Positions 31,544 through 43,138 of a DNA stretch of 64,000 nucleotides are shown one piece after another. Positions within the stretch are counted from its first letter, which is position 1. Each line of letters opens with the position of its first letter. This DNA comes from Pseudonocardia sp. T1-2H (GTDB lineage: Bacteria; Actinomycetota; Actinomycetes; Mycobacteriales; Pseudonocardiaceae), in the NCBI RefSeq assembly GCF_038039215.1, contig NZ_JBBPCL010000001.1, positions 3,162,001 to 3,226,000 on the forward strand, written 5' to 3'. The translations under genes were made by a program, and so were the position numbers. Under the pieces are notes generated by a model. That model was given only the letters and a program-made list of their open reading frames with translations. It was not told the DNA's origin and searched no databases.

Positions 31544-32434
31544 TCAGTCCTCCTCGCGGTCCCCGTCCACGGCCCGGCAGGATCGGATCTCCGAGGTCAG
31601 GATCGCGCGGGCGCCGCTGGCGGCCAGCTTGTCCATGACATTGTTCGAGTCCTTCTTGAGTACCATCGACCGCACCGCGACCCAGCCCTCCCGGGCGAGC
31701 GGCGAGACGGTCGGCCCCTGCAGGCCCGGGGCGACGGCGCTGAGGACGTCCAGGTCCGACTTGCGGCAGTCGTAGTCCAGCATCAGGTACTGCCGGGCGT
31801 AGACGACACCGCGGATCCGCTCGGTGAAGATCTTCTTCTGCGCGGTGATGTCGTCCGGCTCGATCCGGTCGTGCCGGGGCTCGCGCTCGATGAGCATGGC
31901 CTCGGACTCGGCGATCGCGTCCCCGATGACCTTGAGCCCGTGCTGGCGCAGGGTGCGGCCGGAGGAGACGACGTCCGCGATCGCGTCCGCGAGGCCGAGC
32001 TGCACGGAGATCTCCACCGCGCCGTCCAGCTTGATGATCTTCGCGCCGATCCGCTTACCGCTCAGGTGCGAGCGCACCAGCCGCGGGTAGGACGTCGCGA
32101 TGGTCTTGCCGTCGAGGTCCTCGAGCTTCCAGTCCATCGACTCGGGCACCGCGAACCGGAACTTCGACGCGCCGAAGCCCAGCTTGAGCACCTTCTGGAC
32201 CTGGCTGCCGGACTCCTCCATGAGGTCGTGCCCGGTGATGCCCAGGTTCAGGTCGCCGGAGCCGACGTAGGTGGCGATGTCCTTGGGCCGCAGGTAGAAG
32301 AACTCGATGCCGTTCTCCTCGTCGACCATCGACAGGTCGCGCGAGTCCACCCGCTGCCGGTAGCCCGCCTCCCGCATCATGGTGGCGGCGGGCTCGGCGA
32401 GAGTCCCCTTGTTCGGCAGGGCGACGCGGAGCAT
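31544..32434 (-). CDS. hisG: ATP phosphoribosyltransferase HisG (long form)
   Basis: A 296-residue first enzyme of histidine synthesis, condensing ATP with PRPP. The periplasmic-binding-protein-like core has LRVALPNKGTLAEPA, GITGHDLMEES and the PRPP loop DAIADVVSSGRTLRQHGL; the C-terminal ~80 residues form the regulatory ACT-like domain that binds histidine, marking the long, HisZ-independent form. It lies 65 nt after hisE on the same strand. The rest of the pathway is elsewhere. Corresponds to Rv2121c. Confidence 0.96.
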   Translation of the reverse strand: MLRVALPNKGTLAEPAATMMREAGYRQRVDSRDLSMVDEENGIEFFYLRPKDIATYVGSGDLNLGITGHDLMEESGSQVQKVLKLGFGASKFRFAVPESMDWKLEDLDGKTIATSYPRLVRSHLSGKRIGAKIIKLDGAVEISVQLGLADAIADVVSSGRTLRQHGLKVIGDAIAESEAMLIEREPRHDRIEPDDITAQKKIFTERIRGVVYARQYLMLDYDCRKSDLDVLSAVAPGLQGPTVSPLAREGWVAVRSMVLKKDSNNVMDKLAASGARAILTSEIRSCRAVDGDREED

Positions 32435-32499
32435 TGCTCTCCTCGGGAAGGTGCGGTGGTGGTTCGGCGCCGCGGTCTCAGAGCCCGCGGCGGGGGTAC

Positions 32500-32763
32500 T
32501 CACAAGAACTTGTAGACGTCTTCCAGGCCGAGTCCGCGGCCGATCATCACGACCTGGACCCGGTAGAGCAGTTGGGAGATCTCCTCGGCCAGCGCGTCGT
32601 CCGCCTCGTGCTCGGCGGCGATCCACACCTCGCCGGCCTCCTCGAGGATCTTCTTGCCCTGGGCGTGCACACCGGCGTCGAGCGCCGCCACCGTCCCGGA
32701 GCCCTCGGGGCGGCTGGCCGCCTTCTCGCTGAGCTCGGCGAAGAGCTCGTCGAATGTCTTCAC
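32500..32763 (-). CDS. hisE: Phosphoribosyl-ATP diphosphatase HisE
   Basis: An 87-residue all-alpha MazG-fold enzyme that converts phosphoribosyl-ATP to phosphoribosyl-AMP, the second histidine step. [49 protein letters not shown] carries the conserved EExxE-type metal site. GTG 32763 is preferred over ATG 32787 because AAAGGAGA stands 10 nt upstream of the GTG and would be coding otherwise. The 200 bp upstream (32764-32964) shows no gene and no clear promoter. Confidence 0.93.
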   Translation of the reverse strand: MKTFDELFAELSEKAASRPEGSGTVAALDAGVHAQGKKILEEAGEVWIAAEHEADDALAEEISQLLYRVQVVMIGRGLGLEDVYKFL

Positions 32764-32964
32764 GTCGGTGTCTCTCCTTTCGCGCATCCAGTGTCCGGGT
32801 GCGTCCGTGGTGACCGCGAACCGAGACCGCCGCCGTGAGGCTGGTGGACCGTCGGATGCGCCGGACGGCCCGGCCCCGGAGGCGATCACCCGTCCGGAGG
32901 GCCCGCTCGGCGCGCCCCCCGCACGTTCGACGGTACCCGCACGACCTGCGGATCTCGGCGCGGG

Positions 32965-33681
32965 TCAGACCCCGGCGCGCACCCGGTGCATCACCGCGGC
33001 GAGATCATCCGGCGTCAGGCCGACGAGGCTCTCCCGCAGCACCCGGCGCGGGCCGGCCGGGACGGCGACCTCGCAGGGCACGACGAGCACGGTCGCGCCC
33101 GCCGCCTCCGCCGCGGCGACGCCCGTCGGCGAGTCCTCCACCGCGACGCACTCCCCCGCCGGCACGCCGAGCAGCTCGGCGGCCCGCAGGTACGGGTCCG
33201 GCGCGGGCTTGCCGCGCGGCACCTCGTCCCCGCAGACGGTGACGGCGAAGTTGCCCCGGCCGATCTGCTGCAGCGCCATCTCGGTCAGGTACCGGCCGGT
33301 GTTGGTGACGAGCGCGGCCGGGATCCCGGCCGCGCGCACGGTGCGCAGAGCGCTCTGCGCACCCGGACGCCACGCGACGCCCTGCGTCAGCAGCTCCCCG
33401 GTCCGGTCGACGAGCCGGCGGCGGCCCTGTTCCAGCAGCTCCGGTTCGGGCTCGACGCCCGCCTCCCGGAACACGATCGCGAGGCTCGTCGCGAGGCTGC
33501 CGCCGAGGGTCGCGGCCCGGGCCTCGGGCGCCAGGTCCGCCGTGTCCGAGCCGACGAGCCAGCGCAGGAGCCCGACCAGCGACTCGTCCCACGCCTTCTC
33601 GGAGTCGATCAGGGTGCCGTCCATGTCGAAGAGCACGGCGGCGGGCAGTCCGGGGACCGCACGAACGGAACTCTCGTGCAC
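32965..33681 (-). CDS. HAD family hydrolase (beta-phosphoglucomutase-like)
   Basis: A ~238-residue haloacid-dehalogenase phosphatase with VLFDMDGTLIDSE (nucleophile Asp and acid Asp), the ALVTNTGR motif II, and VCGDEVPRGKPAPDPYLRAAELLGV...ECVAVEDSPTGVAAAEAAG motifs III/IV. The helical cap between motifs I and II places it in the PGM-like subgroup; it may dephosphorylate a sugar or nucleotide phosphate. An ORF to ATG 33750 overlaps the metH stop, but its first 23 codons contain a dispersed hairpin, so GTG 33681 was chosen. Confidence 0.82.
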   Translation of the reverse strand: MHESSVRAVPGLPAAVLFDMDGTLIDSEKAWDESLVGLLRWLVGSDTADLAPEARAATLGGSLATSLAIVFREAGVEPEPELLEQGRRRLVDRTGELLTQGVAWRPGAQSALRTVRAAGIPAALVTNTGRYLTEMALQQIGRGNFAVTVCGDEVPRGKPAPDPYLRAAELLGVPAGECVAVEDSPTGVAAAEAAGATVLVVPCEVAVPAGPRRVLRESLVGLTPDDLAAVMHRVRAGV

Positions 33682-33709
33682 ACCTGCGGAACGAGGGTGC
33701 CGTTCGTGC
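33659..33709. repeat. Dispersed-type hairpin downstream of metH
   Basis: Arms 33659-33677 and 33691-33709 pair with two mismatches around a 13-nt loop; the outer 10 bp (GCACGAACGG/CCGTTCGTGC) are exact. The same outer arm occurs at 12764-12773. It may terminate metH or separate it from the HAD gene. Confidence 0.55.
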
Positions 33710-33739
33710 GCGGGGCCGGGGCCGGGGTCGGGTCGGGCC

Positions 33740-37324
<3,585 letters not shown>

Positions 37325-37331
37325 GGGATGC

Positions 37332-37337
37332 AGGGTA
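37332..37337 (-). promoter_or_regulatory. -10 hexamer TACCCT for metH
   Basis: On the minus strand TACCCT, 7 nt, GTG 37324. Confidence 0.5.
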
Positions 37338-37379
37338 GCCGCCCGGGGACTGCGTACGTCGCCGCGCCGCCCGTGGCCG

Positions 37380-37385
37380 TAGGGT
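37380..37385 (+). promoter_or_regulatory. -10 hexamer TAGGGT for PAC2 gene
   Basis: TAGGGT, 6 nt, ATG 37392. Confidence 0.5.
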
Positions 37386-37391
37386 GGACAG

Positions 37392-38294
37392 ATGAACGAT
37401 CGAGAGCCGAGACCGGGGGTGGCGGGCACGCCCTCCGAGCTTCCTGACCTCGTGGACCCGGTGCTCATCGCGGCCTTCGAGGGCTGGAACGACGCCGGCG
37501 AGGCGGCGAGCACCGCCCTGGAGCATCTCGAGCTGAGCTGGGACGCCGAGCCGCTGGCCTCGATCGATCCCGAGAACTACTACGACTTCCAGGTCACGCG
37601 CCCGCTGGTCCGGATGGCGGACGGGGTCACGCGCAGGATCGAGTGGCAGACGACGCGGCTGTCCATGGCCAAGCTGCCGGGCAGCGGCAAGCACGTCGTG
37701 CTGGTGAACGGGATCGAGCCGAACCTGCGCTGGAAGTCCTTCTGCCAGGAGCTGCTGGGCTACGTCGAGCAGCTGGGCGTGACGAAGGTCATCACCCTGG
37801 GTGCCATGCTGACCGACGTCCCGCACACCAGGCCGACGCCGGTGCGGGGCACGTCGTACGACAAGACCTCCGCCCGCGCGATGGGCGTCGAGCCGTCGAC
37901 CTATCAAGGACCGACGGGCATCGTCGGCGTCTTCCAGAACGCCTGCGTCGAGGCCGGGGTGCCCGCCATGTCGTACTGGGCCGAGGTGCCGCACTACGTG
38001 TCCCAGGCCCGGGTGCCGAAGGCGGCGGTGGCGCTGCTGCACCGGGTCGAGGAGGCCCTGGACGTCGAGGTCCCCCTCGGGGCCCTGCCCGAGCAGGCCG
38101 AGGAGTGGGAGCGCACGGTCAGCGAGATGGCCGAGGCGGACGACGAGGTGCGCGAGTACGTGCGCCAGCTCGAGGAGCAGGCCGAGGAAGAGGAACAGGC
38201 CACGGAGCTGCCGGAGGCGAGCGGGGACGAGATCGCCGCGGACTTCGAGCGCTACCTGCGCCGGCGCGGGACCGGCGGACCCGGGGACGCATGA
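37392..38294 (+). CDS. PAC2 family protein (proteasome assembly chaperone fold)
   Basis: A 300-residue protein of the PAC2 family, which in eukaryotes and archaea helps assemble proteasomes or bind their C-termini; the actinobacterial members are of unproven function. LVDPVLIAAFEGWNDAGEAASTALEHLE, VVLVNGIEPNLRWKSFCQELLGYVEQLGVTKVITLGAMLTDVPHTRP and the Glu-rich C-terminal coiled region are typical. Corresponds to Rv2125. Its TGA overlaps the MFS start as ATGA, so the two are coupled. Confidence 0.87.
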   Translation: MNDREPRPGVAGTPSELPDLVDPVLIAAFEGWNDAGEAASTALEHLELSWDAEPLASIDPENYYDFQVTRPLVRMADGVTRRIEWQTTRLSMAKLPGSGKHVVLVNGIEPNLRWKSFCQELLGYVEQLGVTKVITLGAMLTDVPHTRPTPVRGTSYDKTSARAMGVEPSTYQGPTGIVGVFQNACVEAGVPAMSYWAEVPHYVSQARVPKAAVALLHRVEEALDVEVPLGALPEQAEEWERTVSEMAEADDEVREYVRQLEEQAEEEEQATELPEASGDEIAADFERYLRRRGTGGPGDA

Positions 38295-39445
38295 GCGGTT
38301 CCCCTGGCGCGGTGCGCCGGGCGGGTCTGTACGCGGGCGCCTACCTGGGTCCCTTCGGCGGCGGGATCGCCGTCGCCATGCTGCCGGAGCTGGGCGGGAC
38401 ATTCGGGGTCTCCCCGGGTGCGGCCTCGGCGTCGCTGACCGCCTACATGCTGCCCTTCGCGCTGGTCATGCTGGCGTCGGGGACGCTCGGTGAGCGCTGG
38501 GGGCGCAGCCGCACCGTCGTCGTCGGCTATCTCGTGTACGCCGCGGCCACGGTGGGCTGCCTGCTCGCGCCCACCTGGGAGACCTTCCTGGTGGCCCGCG
38601 CCGGCCAGGGCGTCGCCAACGCGTTCACCACTCCCCTGTTGCTCGCCGCGCTGGCCGGGGCCGTCGAGCCCAGCCGGCTCGGTCGTGCGCTGGGCTGGTT
38701 CGGGTCCCTGCAGTCCGCCGGGCAGACGTCCGCACCGCTGGTCGGCGGCCTCGCCGCCGAGGTGGACTGGCGGCTGGCCTTCGTGGTGCTCGGCGTCGTG
38801 GCCCTGGTGCTGGCGGTGATCGGGGTGCCCACGGAGGGGAACACGGGCGAGGCGCGCCCGCGGCCCACCCTGCGCAGCGCCTGGCGGCCCGACGTCGTGC
38901 GCGCCGGGGTAGTCGCCGCGATCGGCTTCGGCTGTCTCGGCGGGCTCGGGTTCCTCGTCGCGCTGCGCCTGCAGGACGCGTTCGCCCTCGACGCCGGGCC
39001 GCGCGGGCTCGCGCTGACCGGGCTCGGCATCGCCGGCATCCTCACCGCCCGGCTGATCGGCGGCGGCGTGGACCGGCTCGGCCCGCGGCGGTGCGTGGTG
39101 ATCGGCGCGCTGACGGGGGCGGTGCTGCTCGTCGGCGTCGGGCTCGCGCCCGCGGTGTGGCTGGTCGTGGCCTGCTGGACGCTGGCCGGGGTGCCCAGCC
39201 AGCTCATCCTGGTCGGGGTGAACACGCTGGTCCTGGGCTCGGGCGGGGGCAACGCCGGGGGCGCGGTCTCCGTCGTGCAGGCCCTGCGGTTCGTGGGGAG
39301 CTCCGCGACGCCGGCCGCGGTCCCGCCGATCTACCACGCGGATCCGCTGGCCGGGTTCCTGGTGCCGGCGGCACTGCTGGCCGTCGTCGTGCCCGTCGCG
39401 CTGCCCCGAGCCCGTCCGGGAGCTGCGGACCCGGACAGGCCCTAG
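38291..39445 (+). CDS. MFS transporter
   Basis: A 384-residue major facilitator with about 12 hydrophobic spans. GTLGERWGRSRTVVVGYLVYAAATVG is the loop 2-3 signature and GGVDRLGPRRCVVIGALTG its second-half counterpart; AGQGVANAFTTPLLLAAL and GSLQSAGQTSAPLVGGLAAEVDWRLAFVV follow. Likely a drug or metabolite exporter of unknown substrate. ATG 38291 overlaps the PAC2 stop by four bases. The end overlaps the convergent DUF2237 gene by 4 bp. Confidence 0.88.
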   Translation: MSGSPGAVRRAGLYAGAYLGPFGGGIAVAMLPELGGTFGVSPGAASASLTAYMLPFALVMLASGTLGERWGRSRTVVVGYLVYAAATVGCLLAPTWETFLVARAGQGVANAFTTPLLLAALAGAVEPSRLGRALGWFGSLQSAGQTSAPLVGGLAAEVDWRLAFVVLGVVALVLAVIGVPTEGNTGEARPRPTLRSAWRPDVVRAGVVAAIGFGCLGGLGFLVALRLQDAFALDAGPRGLALTGLGIAGILTARLIGGGVDRLGPRRCVVIGALTGAVLLVGVGLAPAVWLVVACWTLAGVPSQLILVGVNTLVLGSGGGNAGGAVSVVQALRFVGSSATPAAVPPIYHADPLAGFLVPAALLAVVVPVALPRARPGAADPDRP

Positions 39446-39804
39446 CCCTGGGCCGCGTGCGCCCTGAGGTCGTCCAGGTCCACCCACTCCAGCGTCCGGG
39501 CGTGCGTCGCCTCCAGCACCACCGGCGGCGCGACCCCCGCGCGCAGCGCCTCGGCCCAGCGGTCCGCGCACAGGCACCAGCGGTCCCCCGGGGTGAGCCC
39601 GGCGAACCCGTACTCCGGCTTCGGCGTCGAGAGGTCGTTGCCCCGCTCGCGGCTGAAGTCCAGGAACTCCGCGGTGACCTGCGCGCACACGGTGTGCACG
39701 CCCTGGTCCTCGCCGCCGGTGTCGCAGCAGCCCGTGCGGTAGAACCCCGTCATCGGGTCCGTGCCGCACGTCGCGAGCTCGCCACCGAGCACGTTGCGGG
39801 CCAT
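39442..39804 (-). CDS. DUF2237 family protein
   Basis: A 120-residue cysteine-rich protein of the DUF2237 family, with NVLGGELATCGTDPMTGFYRTGCCDTGGEDQGVHTVCA and the characteristic RWCLCADRWAEAL, ending in a short helix. Function is unknown. It has a GGGAGGG ribosome site before ATG 39804 and follows mshC by 14 nt, so it is probably co-transcribed with it. Confidence 0.85.
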   Translation of the reverse strand: MARNVLGGELATCGTDPMTGFYRTGCCDTGGEDQGVHTVCAQVTAEFLDFSRERGNDLSTPKPEYGFAGLTPGDRWCLCADRWAEALRAGVAPPVVLEATHARTLEWVDLDDLRAHAAQG

Positions 39805-39818
39805 CAGGGCCCTCCCGT

Positions 39819-41057
39819 CTAGAGTGCGATGCCCAGGAGGGCGTCGATCGCGGTCCGGGCGAGCGCCGGGGCGCCGGCGTCCGTGCCGCGGCGGGTGAGG
39901 GCCTCGTCCGCCCACGCGTCCACGGCGGCGAGCGCGCGCGGGGTGTCCAGGTCGTCCGCCAGGTGCGTGCGCAGGTTCGCGACCAGCTCCGCCGCGTCCG
40001 GGCCGGAGTCCAGCGAGACGGCCTCGCGCCAGCGCGCCAGCCGCTGCTCGGCGGTCGTGAGCAGGTCGTCGGTCCAGGCGCGGTCCGTGCGGTAGTGCCC
40101 GGACAGCAGGGCGGCGCGGACGGCGTTCGGGTCCACCCCGGCGGCGCGCAGCTTGGAGACGAACACCAGGTTGCCCCGGGACTTGGACATCTTCTCGCCG
40201 TCGAGGCCGATCATCCCGGTGTGTGTGTAGTGCCGGGCGAAGGGGTGCTCGCCGGTGAAGGCCTCGGCGTGCGCGGCGCCGCACTCGTGGTGCGGGAAGA
40301 TCAGGTCCGAGCCGCCGCCGTTGAGGTCGATCTGGTTGCCCAGCCGGTTGAGCGCGATCGCGGCGCACTCGACGTGCCAGCCCGGGCGGCCGTCGCCGAG
40401 GTCCGACGCCCAGCTCGGCTCGCCCTCGCGGGCCACCCGCCAGAGCAGCGGGTCCAGCGGGCTGCGCTTGCCGGGGCGCTCCGGGTCCCCGCCGCGCTCG
40501 GCGGAGAGCTTCAGCATGGTGGCCTCGTCGTAGTTCGACTCGTAGCCGAAATGCCCGGTCACCGACGAGTCGAAGTAGACGTCCGGGAACTCCGGGTCGT
40601 CGACGCGGTAGGCGGCGCCGGACGCGAGGAGCTTGCCGACGAGCTCGGAGATCTCGTCCATCGCCTCCACGGCGCCGATGTAGTGCTGCGGCGGCAGGAC
40701 GCGCAGCGCCTCCATGTCCTCGCGGAACAGCGCGGTCTCCCGCATGCCGAGGACCACCCAGTCGTCCTGGTCCCGGGCCGCCCGCTCGAGCAGCGGGTCG
40801 TCGATGTCGGTGACGTTCTGGACGTAGGCGACGTCGTGCCCGAGGTCACGCCACAGACGGTTGATCAGGTCGAACGCCAGGTAGGTGGCGGCGTGGCCGA
40901 GGTGCGTGGCGTCGTAGGGGGTGATGCCGCAGACGTACATCGTCGCCGTCGCCCCCGGCGCGGTGGGGCGGACCCGGCCGGTGGAGGTGTCGTACAGGCG
41001 GAGCGGCGGTCCGCTGCCGTCCAGCGCGGGGAGGTCGACGGGGGCCCAAGTCTGCAT
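39819..41057 (-). CDS. mshC: Cysteine:glucosaminyl-inositol ligase MshC
   Basis: A 412-residue ATP-dependent ligase that joins cysteine to GlcN-Ins in mycothiol synthesis. It is a shortened relative of cysteinyl-tRNA synthetase: [21 protein letters not shown] (Zn Cys and HIGH-type motif), [11 protein letters not shown] and [13 protein letters not shown] zinc ligands, and [14 protein letters not shown]. The N-terminus [10 protein letters not shown] is the MshC hallmark that separates it from CysS. Length matches Rv2130c. ATG 41057 is 6 nt after TAGGGT. Confidence 0.94.
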   Translation of the reverse strand: MQTWAPVDLPALDGSGPPLRLYDTSTGRVRPTAPGATATMYVCGITPYDATHLGHAATYLAFDLINRLWRDLGHDVAYVQNVTDIDDPLLERAARDQDDWVVLGMRETALFREDMEALRVLPPQHYIGAVEAMDEISELVGKLLASGAAYRVDDPEFPDVYFDSSVTGHFGYESNYDEATMLKLSAERGGDPERPGKRSPLDPLLWRVAREGEPSWASDLGDGRPGWHVECAAIALNRLGNQIDLNGGGSDLIFPHHECGAAHAEAFTGEHPFARHYTHTGMIGLDGEKMSKSRGNLVFVSKLRAAGVDPNAVRAALLSGHYRTDRAWTDDLLTTAEQRLARWREAVSLDSGPDAAELVANLRTHLADDLDTPRALAAVDAWADEALTRRGTDAGAPALARTAIDALLGIAL

Positions 41058-41063
41058 ACGCCC

Positions 41064-41069
41064 ACCCTA
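41064..41069 (-). promoter_or_regulatory. -10 hexamer TAGGGT for mshC
   Basis: On the minus strand TAGGGT, 6 nt, ATG 41057. Confidence 0.5.
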
Positions 41070-41139
41070 AATGCTCGGGAGGGGTGCTCCGGCCGTTCGG
41101 GCGCACGTCACCGCGGCGGCCGGCGTCCCGGAGCGTCGT

Positions 41140-42129
41140 TCACGCGGCGGCGGGCACCGGTTCGGCCGGCGCGGTCCGGGCGAAGCGGCCCGCGAGCCAG
41201 GCGCACACCATCAGCTGGATCTGGTGGAAGAGCATCAGCGGCAGCACCAGGAGCCCGACGCCCGTCCCGGCGAACAGCACCCCGGCCATCGGCAGCCCGC
41301 TGGCCAGGCTCTTCTTCGACCCGCAGAACAGGATCGTGATCCGGTCCTCGCGGGAGAAGCCGAGCCAGCGCGGGACGACGGCCGTGACGGCCAGGACCAC
41401 GCCGAGCACCGCCACGTCGACCGCCAGCAGGGCGCCCAGCGCGCCGAGGGACAGGCTGCTCCAGATCCCGGTGACCATGCCCTCGCTGAAGGCCACGAAG
41501 ACGACCAGCAGGATCGATCCCCGGTCGACGATCTTGAGGACCTTCGCGTGCCGGGCCACCCAGCCGGCGATCCAGGGCCGGACCAGCTGCCCGAGGACGA
41601 ACGGCGCGAGGAGCTGCAGCGCGACGTCGAGCACCGCCCGGCCGGAGAACCCGCCGTGCGAGGACAGCAGGACGGCGGTGAGCACCGGGGTGATCACGAT
41701 GCCGCCGAGGTTGGAGAGCGAGGCGGCGCAGATCGCGGCCGGGACGTTGCCGCGGGCCACCGAGGTGAACGCGATCGACGACTGCACGGTCGACGGGAGG
41801 CAGCACAGGAACAGCACGCCGACGGCGAGCTCGCGGGGCAGGACGGACGCCGGCAGGAACTGCGCCGCGAGCCCGACCAGGGGGAACAGCACGAAGGTCG
41901 CGAGCACGACCGTCCCGTGCAACCGCCAGTGCTTGAGGCCGTCGACGGCCTCGCGGGGGGCGAGCCGCACGCCGTAGAGGAAGAACAGCAGGCCGATCGC
42001 GACGCTGCTGGCCCAGCCGACGCCGGTCGCCCAGCTGCCGCGGGCCGGGATCAGCGCGGCGACGCCCACCGTCACCAGGATCATCAGCAGGAACGGGTCG
42101 ACGCGGATGTTCTTCAGGCGGACGAGCAC
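41140..42129 (-). CDS. Bile acid:sodium symporter family (SBF-like) transporter
   Basis: A 329-residue membrane protein with about ten hydrophobic spans of the SBF-like (YfeH/DUF4137) group. FFLYGVRLAPREAVDGLKHWRLH, FLCCLPSTVQSSIAFTSVARGNVPAAICAASLSNLGGIVITPVL and FCGSKKSLASGLPMAGVLF are family-typical, the last two forming the crossover region. It probably takes up or exports an organic anion. GTG 42129 was chosen as the start nearest the first span. Divergent from a LysR regulator, which likely controls it. Confidence 0.88.
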   Translation of the reverse strand: MLVRLKNIRVDPFLLMILVTVGVAALIPARGSWATGVGWASSVAIGLLFFLYGVRLAPREAVDGLKHWRLHGTVVLATFVLFPLVGLAAQFLPASVLPRELAVGVLFLCCLPSTVQSSIAFTSVARGNVPAAICAASLSNLGGIVITPVLTAVLLSSHGGFSGRAVLDVALQLLAPFVLGQLVRPWIAGWVARHAKVLKIVDRGSILLVVFVAFSEGMVTGIWSSLSLGALGALLAVDVAVLGVVLAVTAVVPRWLGFSREDRITILFCGSKKSLASGLPMAGVLFAGTGVGLLVLPLMLFHQIQLMVCAWLAGRFARTAPAEPVPAAA

Positions 42130-42177
42130 CCCACCAGTCTCGACCCACCGTGGTGATTCGGAAACGCACGCACCACG

Positions 42178-42194
42178 ATCAGTGTCAGTGCGAT
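42178..42194. promoter_or_regulatory. Candidate LysR binding site
   Basis: ATC-N11-GAT dyad upstream of the divergent SBF and LysR genes, next to the TATGAT -10 (42196-42201) of the regulator. Only the end triplets pair, so this is tentative. Confidence 0.3.
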
Positions 42195-42195
42195 C

Positions 42196-42201
42196 TATGA
42201 T
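42196..42201 (+). promoter_or_regulatory. -10 hexamer TATGAT for LysR gene
   Basis: TATGAT, 7 nt, GTG 42209. It overlaps the two upstream in-frame ATGs, arguing against them as starts. Confidence 0.45.
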
Positions 42202-42208
42202 GAGTGGT

Positions 42209-43069
42209 GTGCTCGACCCGGTGCAGCTGCGCTCGTTCGTCGCGGTCGCGCGGGCGCTGAGCTTCACCCGGGCCGCGGCCGAGCTGGGCATCCGGCAGTC
42301 GACCGTGAGCCAGCACGTGCGCAAGCTGGAGACCGTCGCCGGGCGGCCGCTGCTGGTGCGGGACACCCACACCGTCGCCCTCACCCCGGACGGCGAGGCG
42401 ATGCTGGAGTTCGCGCGCACGATCCTGGACACCGGGGAGCGGGCGCTGGCGCACTTCGGCGGCGAGCAGGTCCGCGGGCGGCTGCGGTTCGGGGTCTCCG
42501 AGGACCTCGTGCTGACCCGGCTACCGACGATCCTCGCCGAGTTCCGCCGCCGGCATCCGCGGGTGGACCTGGAGCTGACGGTCGGGCTGAGCGAGAACCT
42601 CGAGCAGCTGGTCGATCACGGCGAGATCGACCTGCTGTTCGCCAAGCGCTCCCCCGGCCGGACGGGCGGGACCCCGGTGTGGCGGGACCGCTTCGTCTGG
42701 GTGGGCGGACCGGACCTCGCCCACCTCGGGCCGGACGACGCCGTCCCGCTGGTCAGCTATCCCCCGCCGAGCCTGTCCCGGGCCGCGGCGATCGCCGCGC
42801 TGGAGGAGCACGGCCGGCCGTGGCGGATGGCCTGCACGAGCGGGAGCCTCAGCGGCCTGCGCGCCGCCGCCCTCGCGGGGCTGGGCGTCGTCGCGCACGC
42901 GGAGACGCTGATCCCCGCGGGCCTGGTGCCGATACCGCCGAGCAGCCGGCTGCCGGAGCTGGGCTCGTTCGTCTTCGTGCTCTCGACCGGCCACCGCGTG
43001 CCGACCGACCCCGCGAAGGCCCTCGCCGACACGATCCAGGCCGCGAGCACCCGCCTCCGAGAGCGATGA
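42209..43069 (+). CDS. LysR family transcriptional regulator
   Basis: A 286-residue regulator: N-terminal wHTH (LDPVQLRSFVAVARALSFTRAAAELGIRQSTVSQHVRKLE) and a periplasmic-binding-type effector domain (RGRLRFGVSEDLVLTRLPTILAEFRRRHPRVDLELTVG). The GTG at 42209 gives the standard family N-terminus and follows a perfect TATGAT by 7 nt; ATGs at 42197 and 42200 overlap that -10. Divergent from the SBF transporter. Convergent with the VWA gene across a hairpin. Confidence 0.9.
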   Translation: MLDPVQLRSFVAVARALSFTRAAAELGIRQSTVSQHVRKLETVAGRPLLVRDTHTVALTPDGEAMLEFARTILDTGERALAHFGGEQVRGRLRFGVSEDLVLTRLPTILAEFRRRHPRVDLELTVGLSENLEQLVDHGEIDLLFAKRSPGRTGGTPVWRDRFVWVGGPDLAHLGPDDAVPLVSYPPPSLSRAAAIAALEEHGRPWRMACTSGSLSGLRAAALAGLGVVAHAETLIPAGLVPIPPSSRLPELGSFVFVLSTGHRVPTDPAKALADTIQAASTRLRER

Positions 43070-43081
43070 ACATCGCGTCGT

Positions 43082-43128
43082 GGAGCCACAACGCGCTTCT
43101 CGGGTCCCGGGAATCGCGTCGTGGCTCC
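43082..43128. terminator. 14-bp hairpin between LysR and VWA genes
   Basis: GGAGCCACAACGCG (43082-43095) and CGCGTCGTGGCTCC (43115-43128) pair with one mismatch around a 19-nt loop, in the gap between convergent genes. ATCGCGTCGTGG occurs twice, just before and within the right arm. Confidence 0.6.
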
Positions 43129-43138
43129 CTGACGCAGG

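Noticed and set aside
37325..37391. Cobalamin riboswitch before metH
   Set aside because: Only 67 bp separate metH from the divergent PAC2 gene and a leaderless promoter accounts for the start; there is no space for the element.
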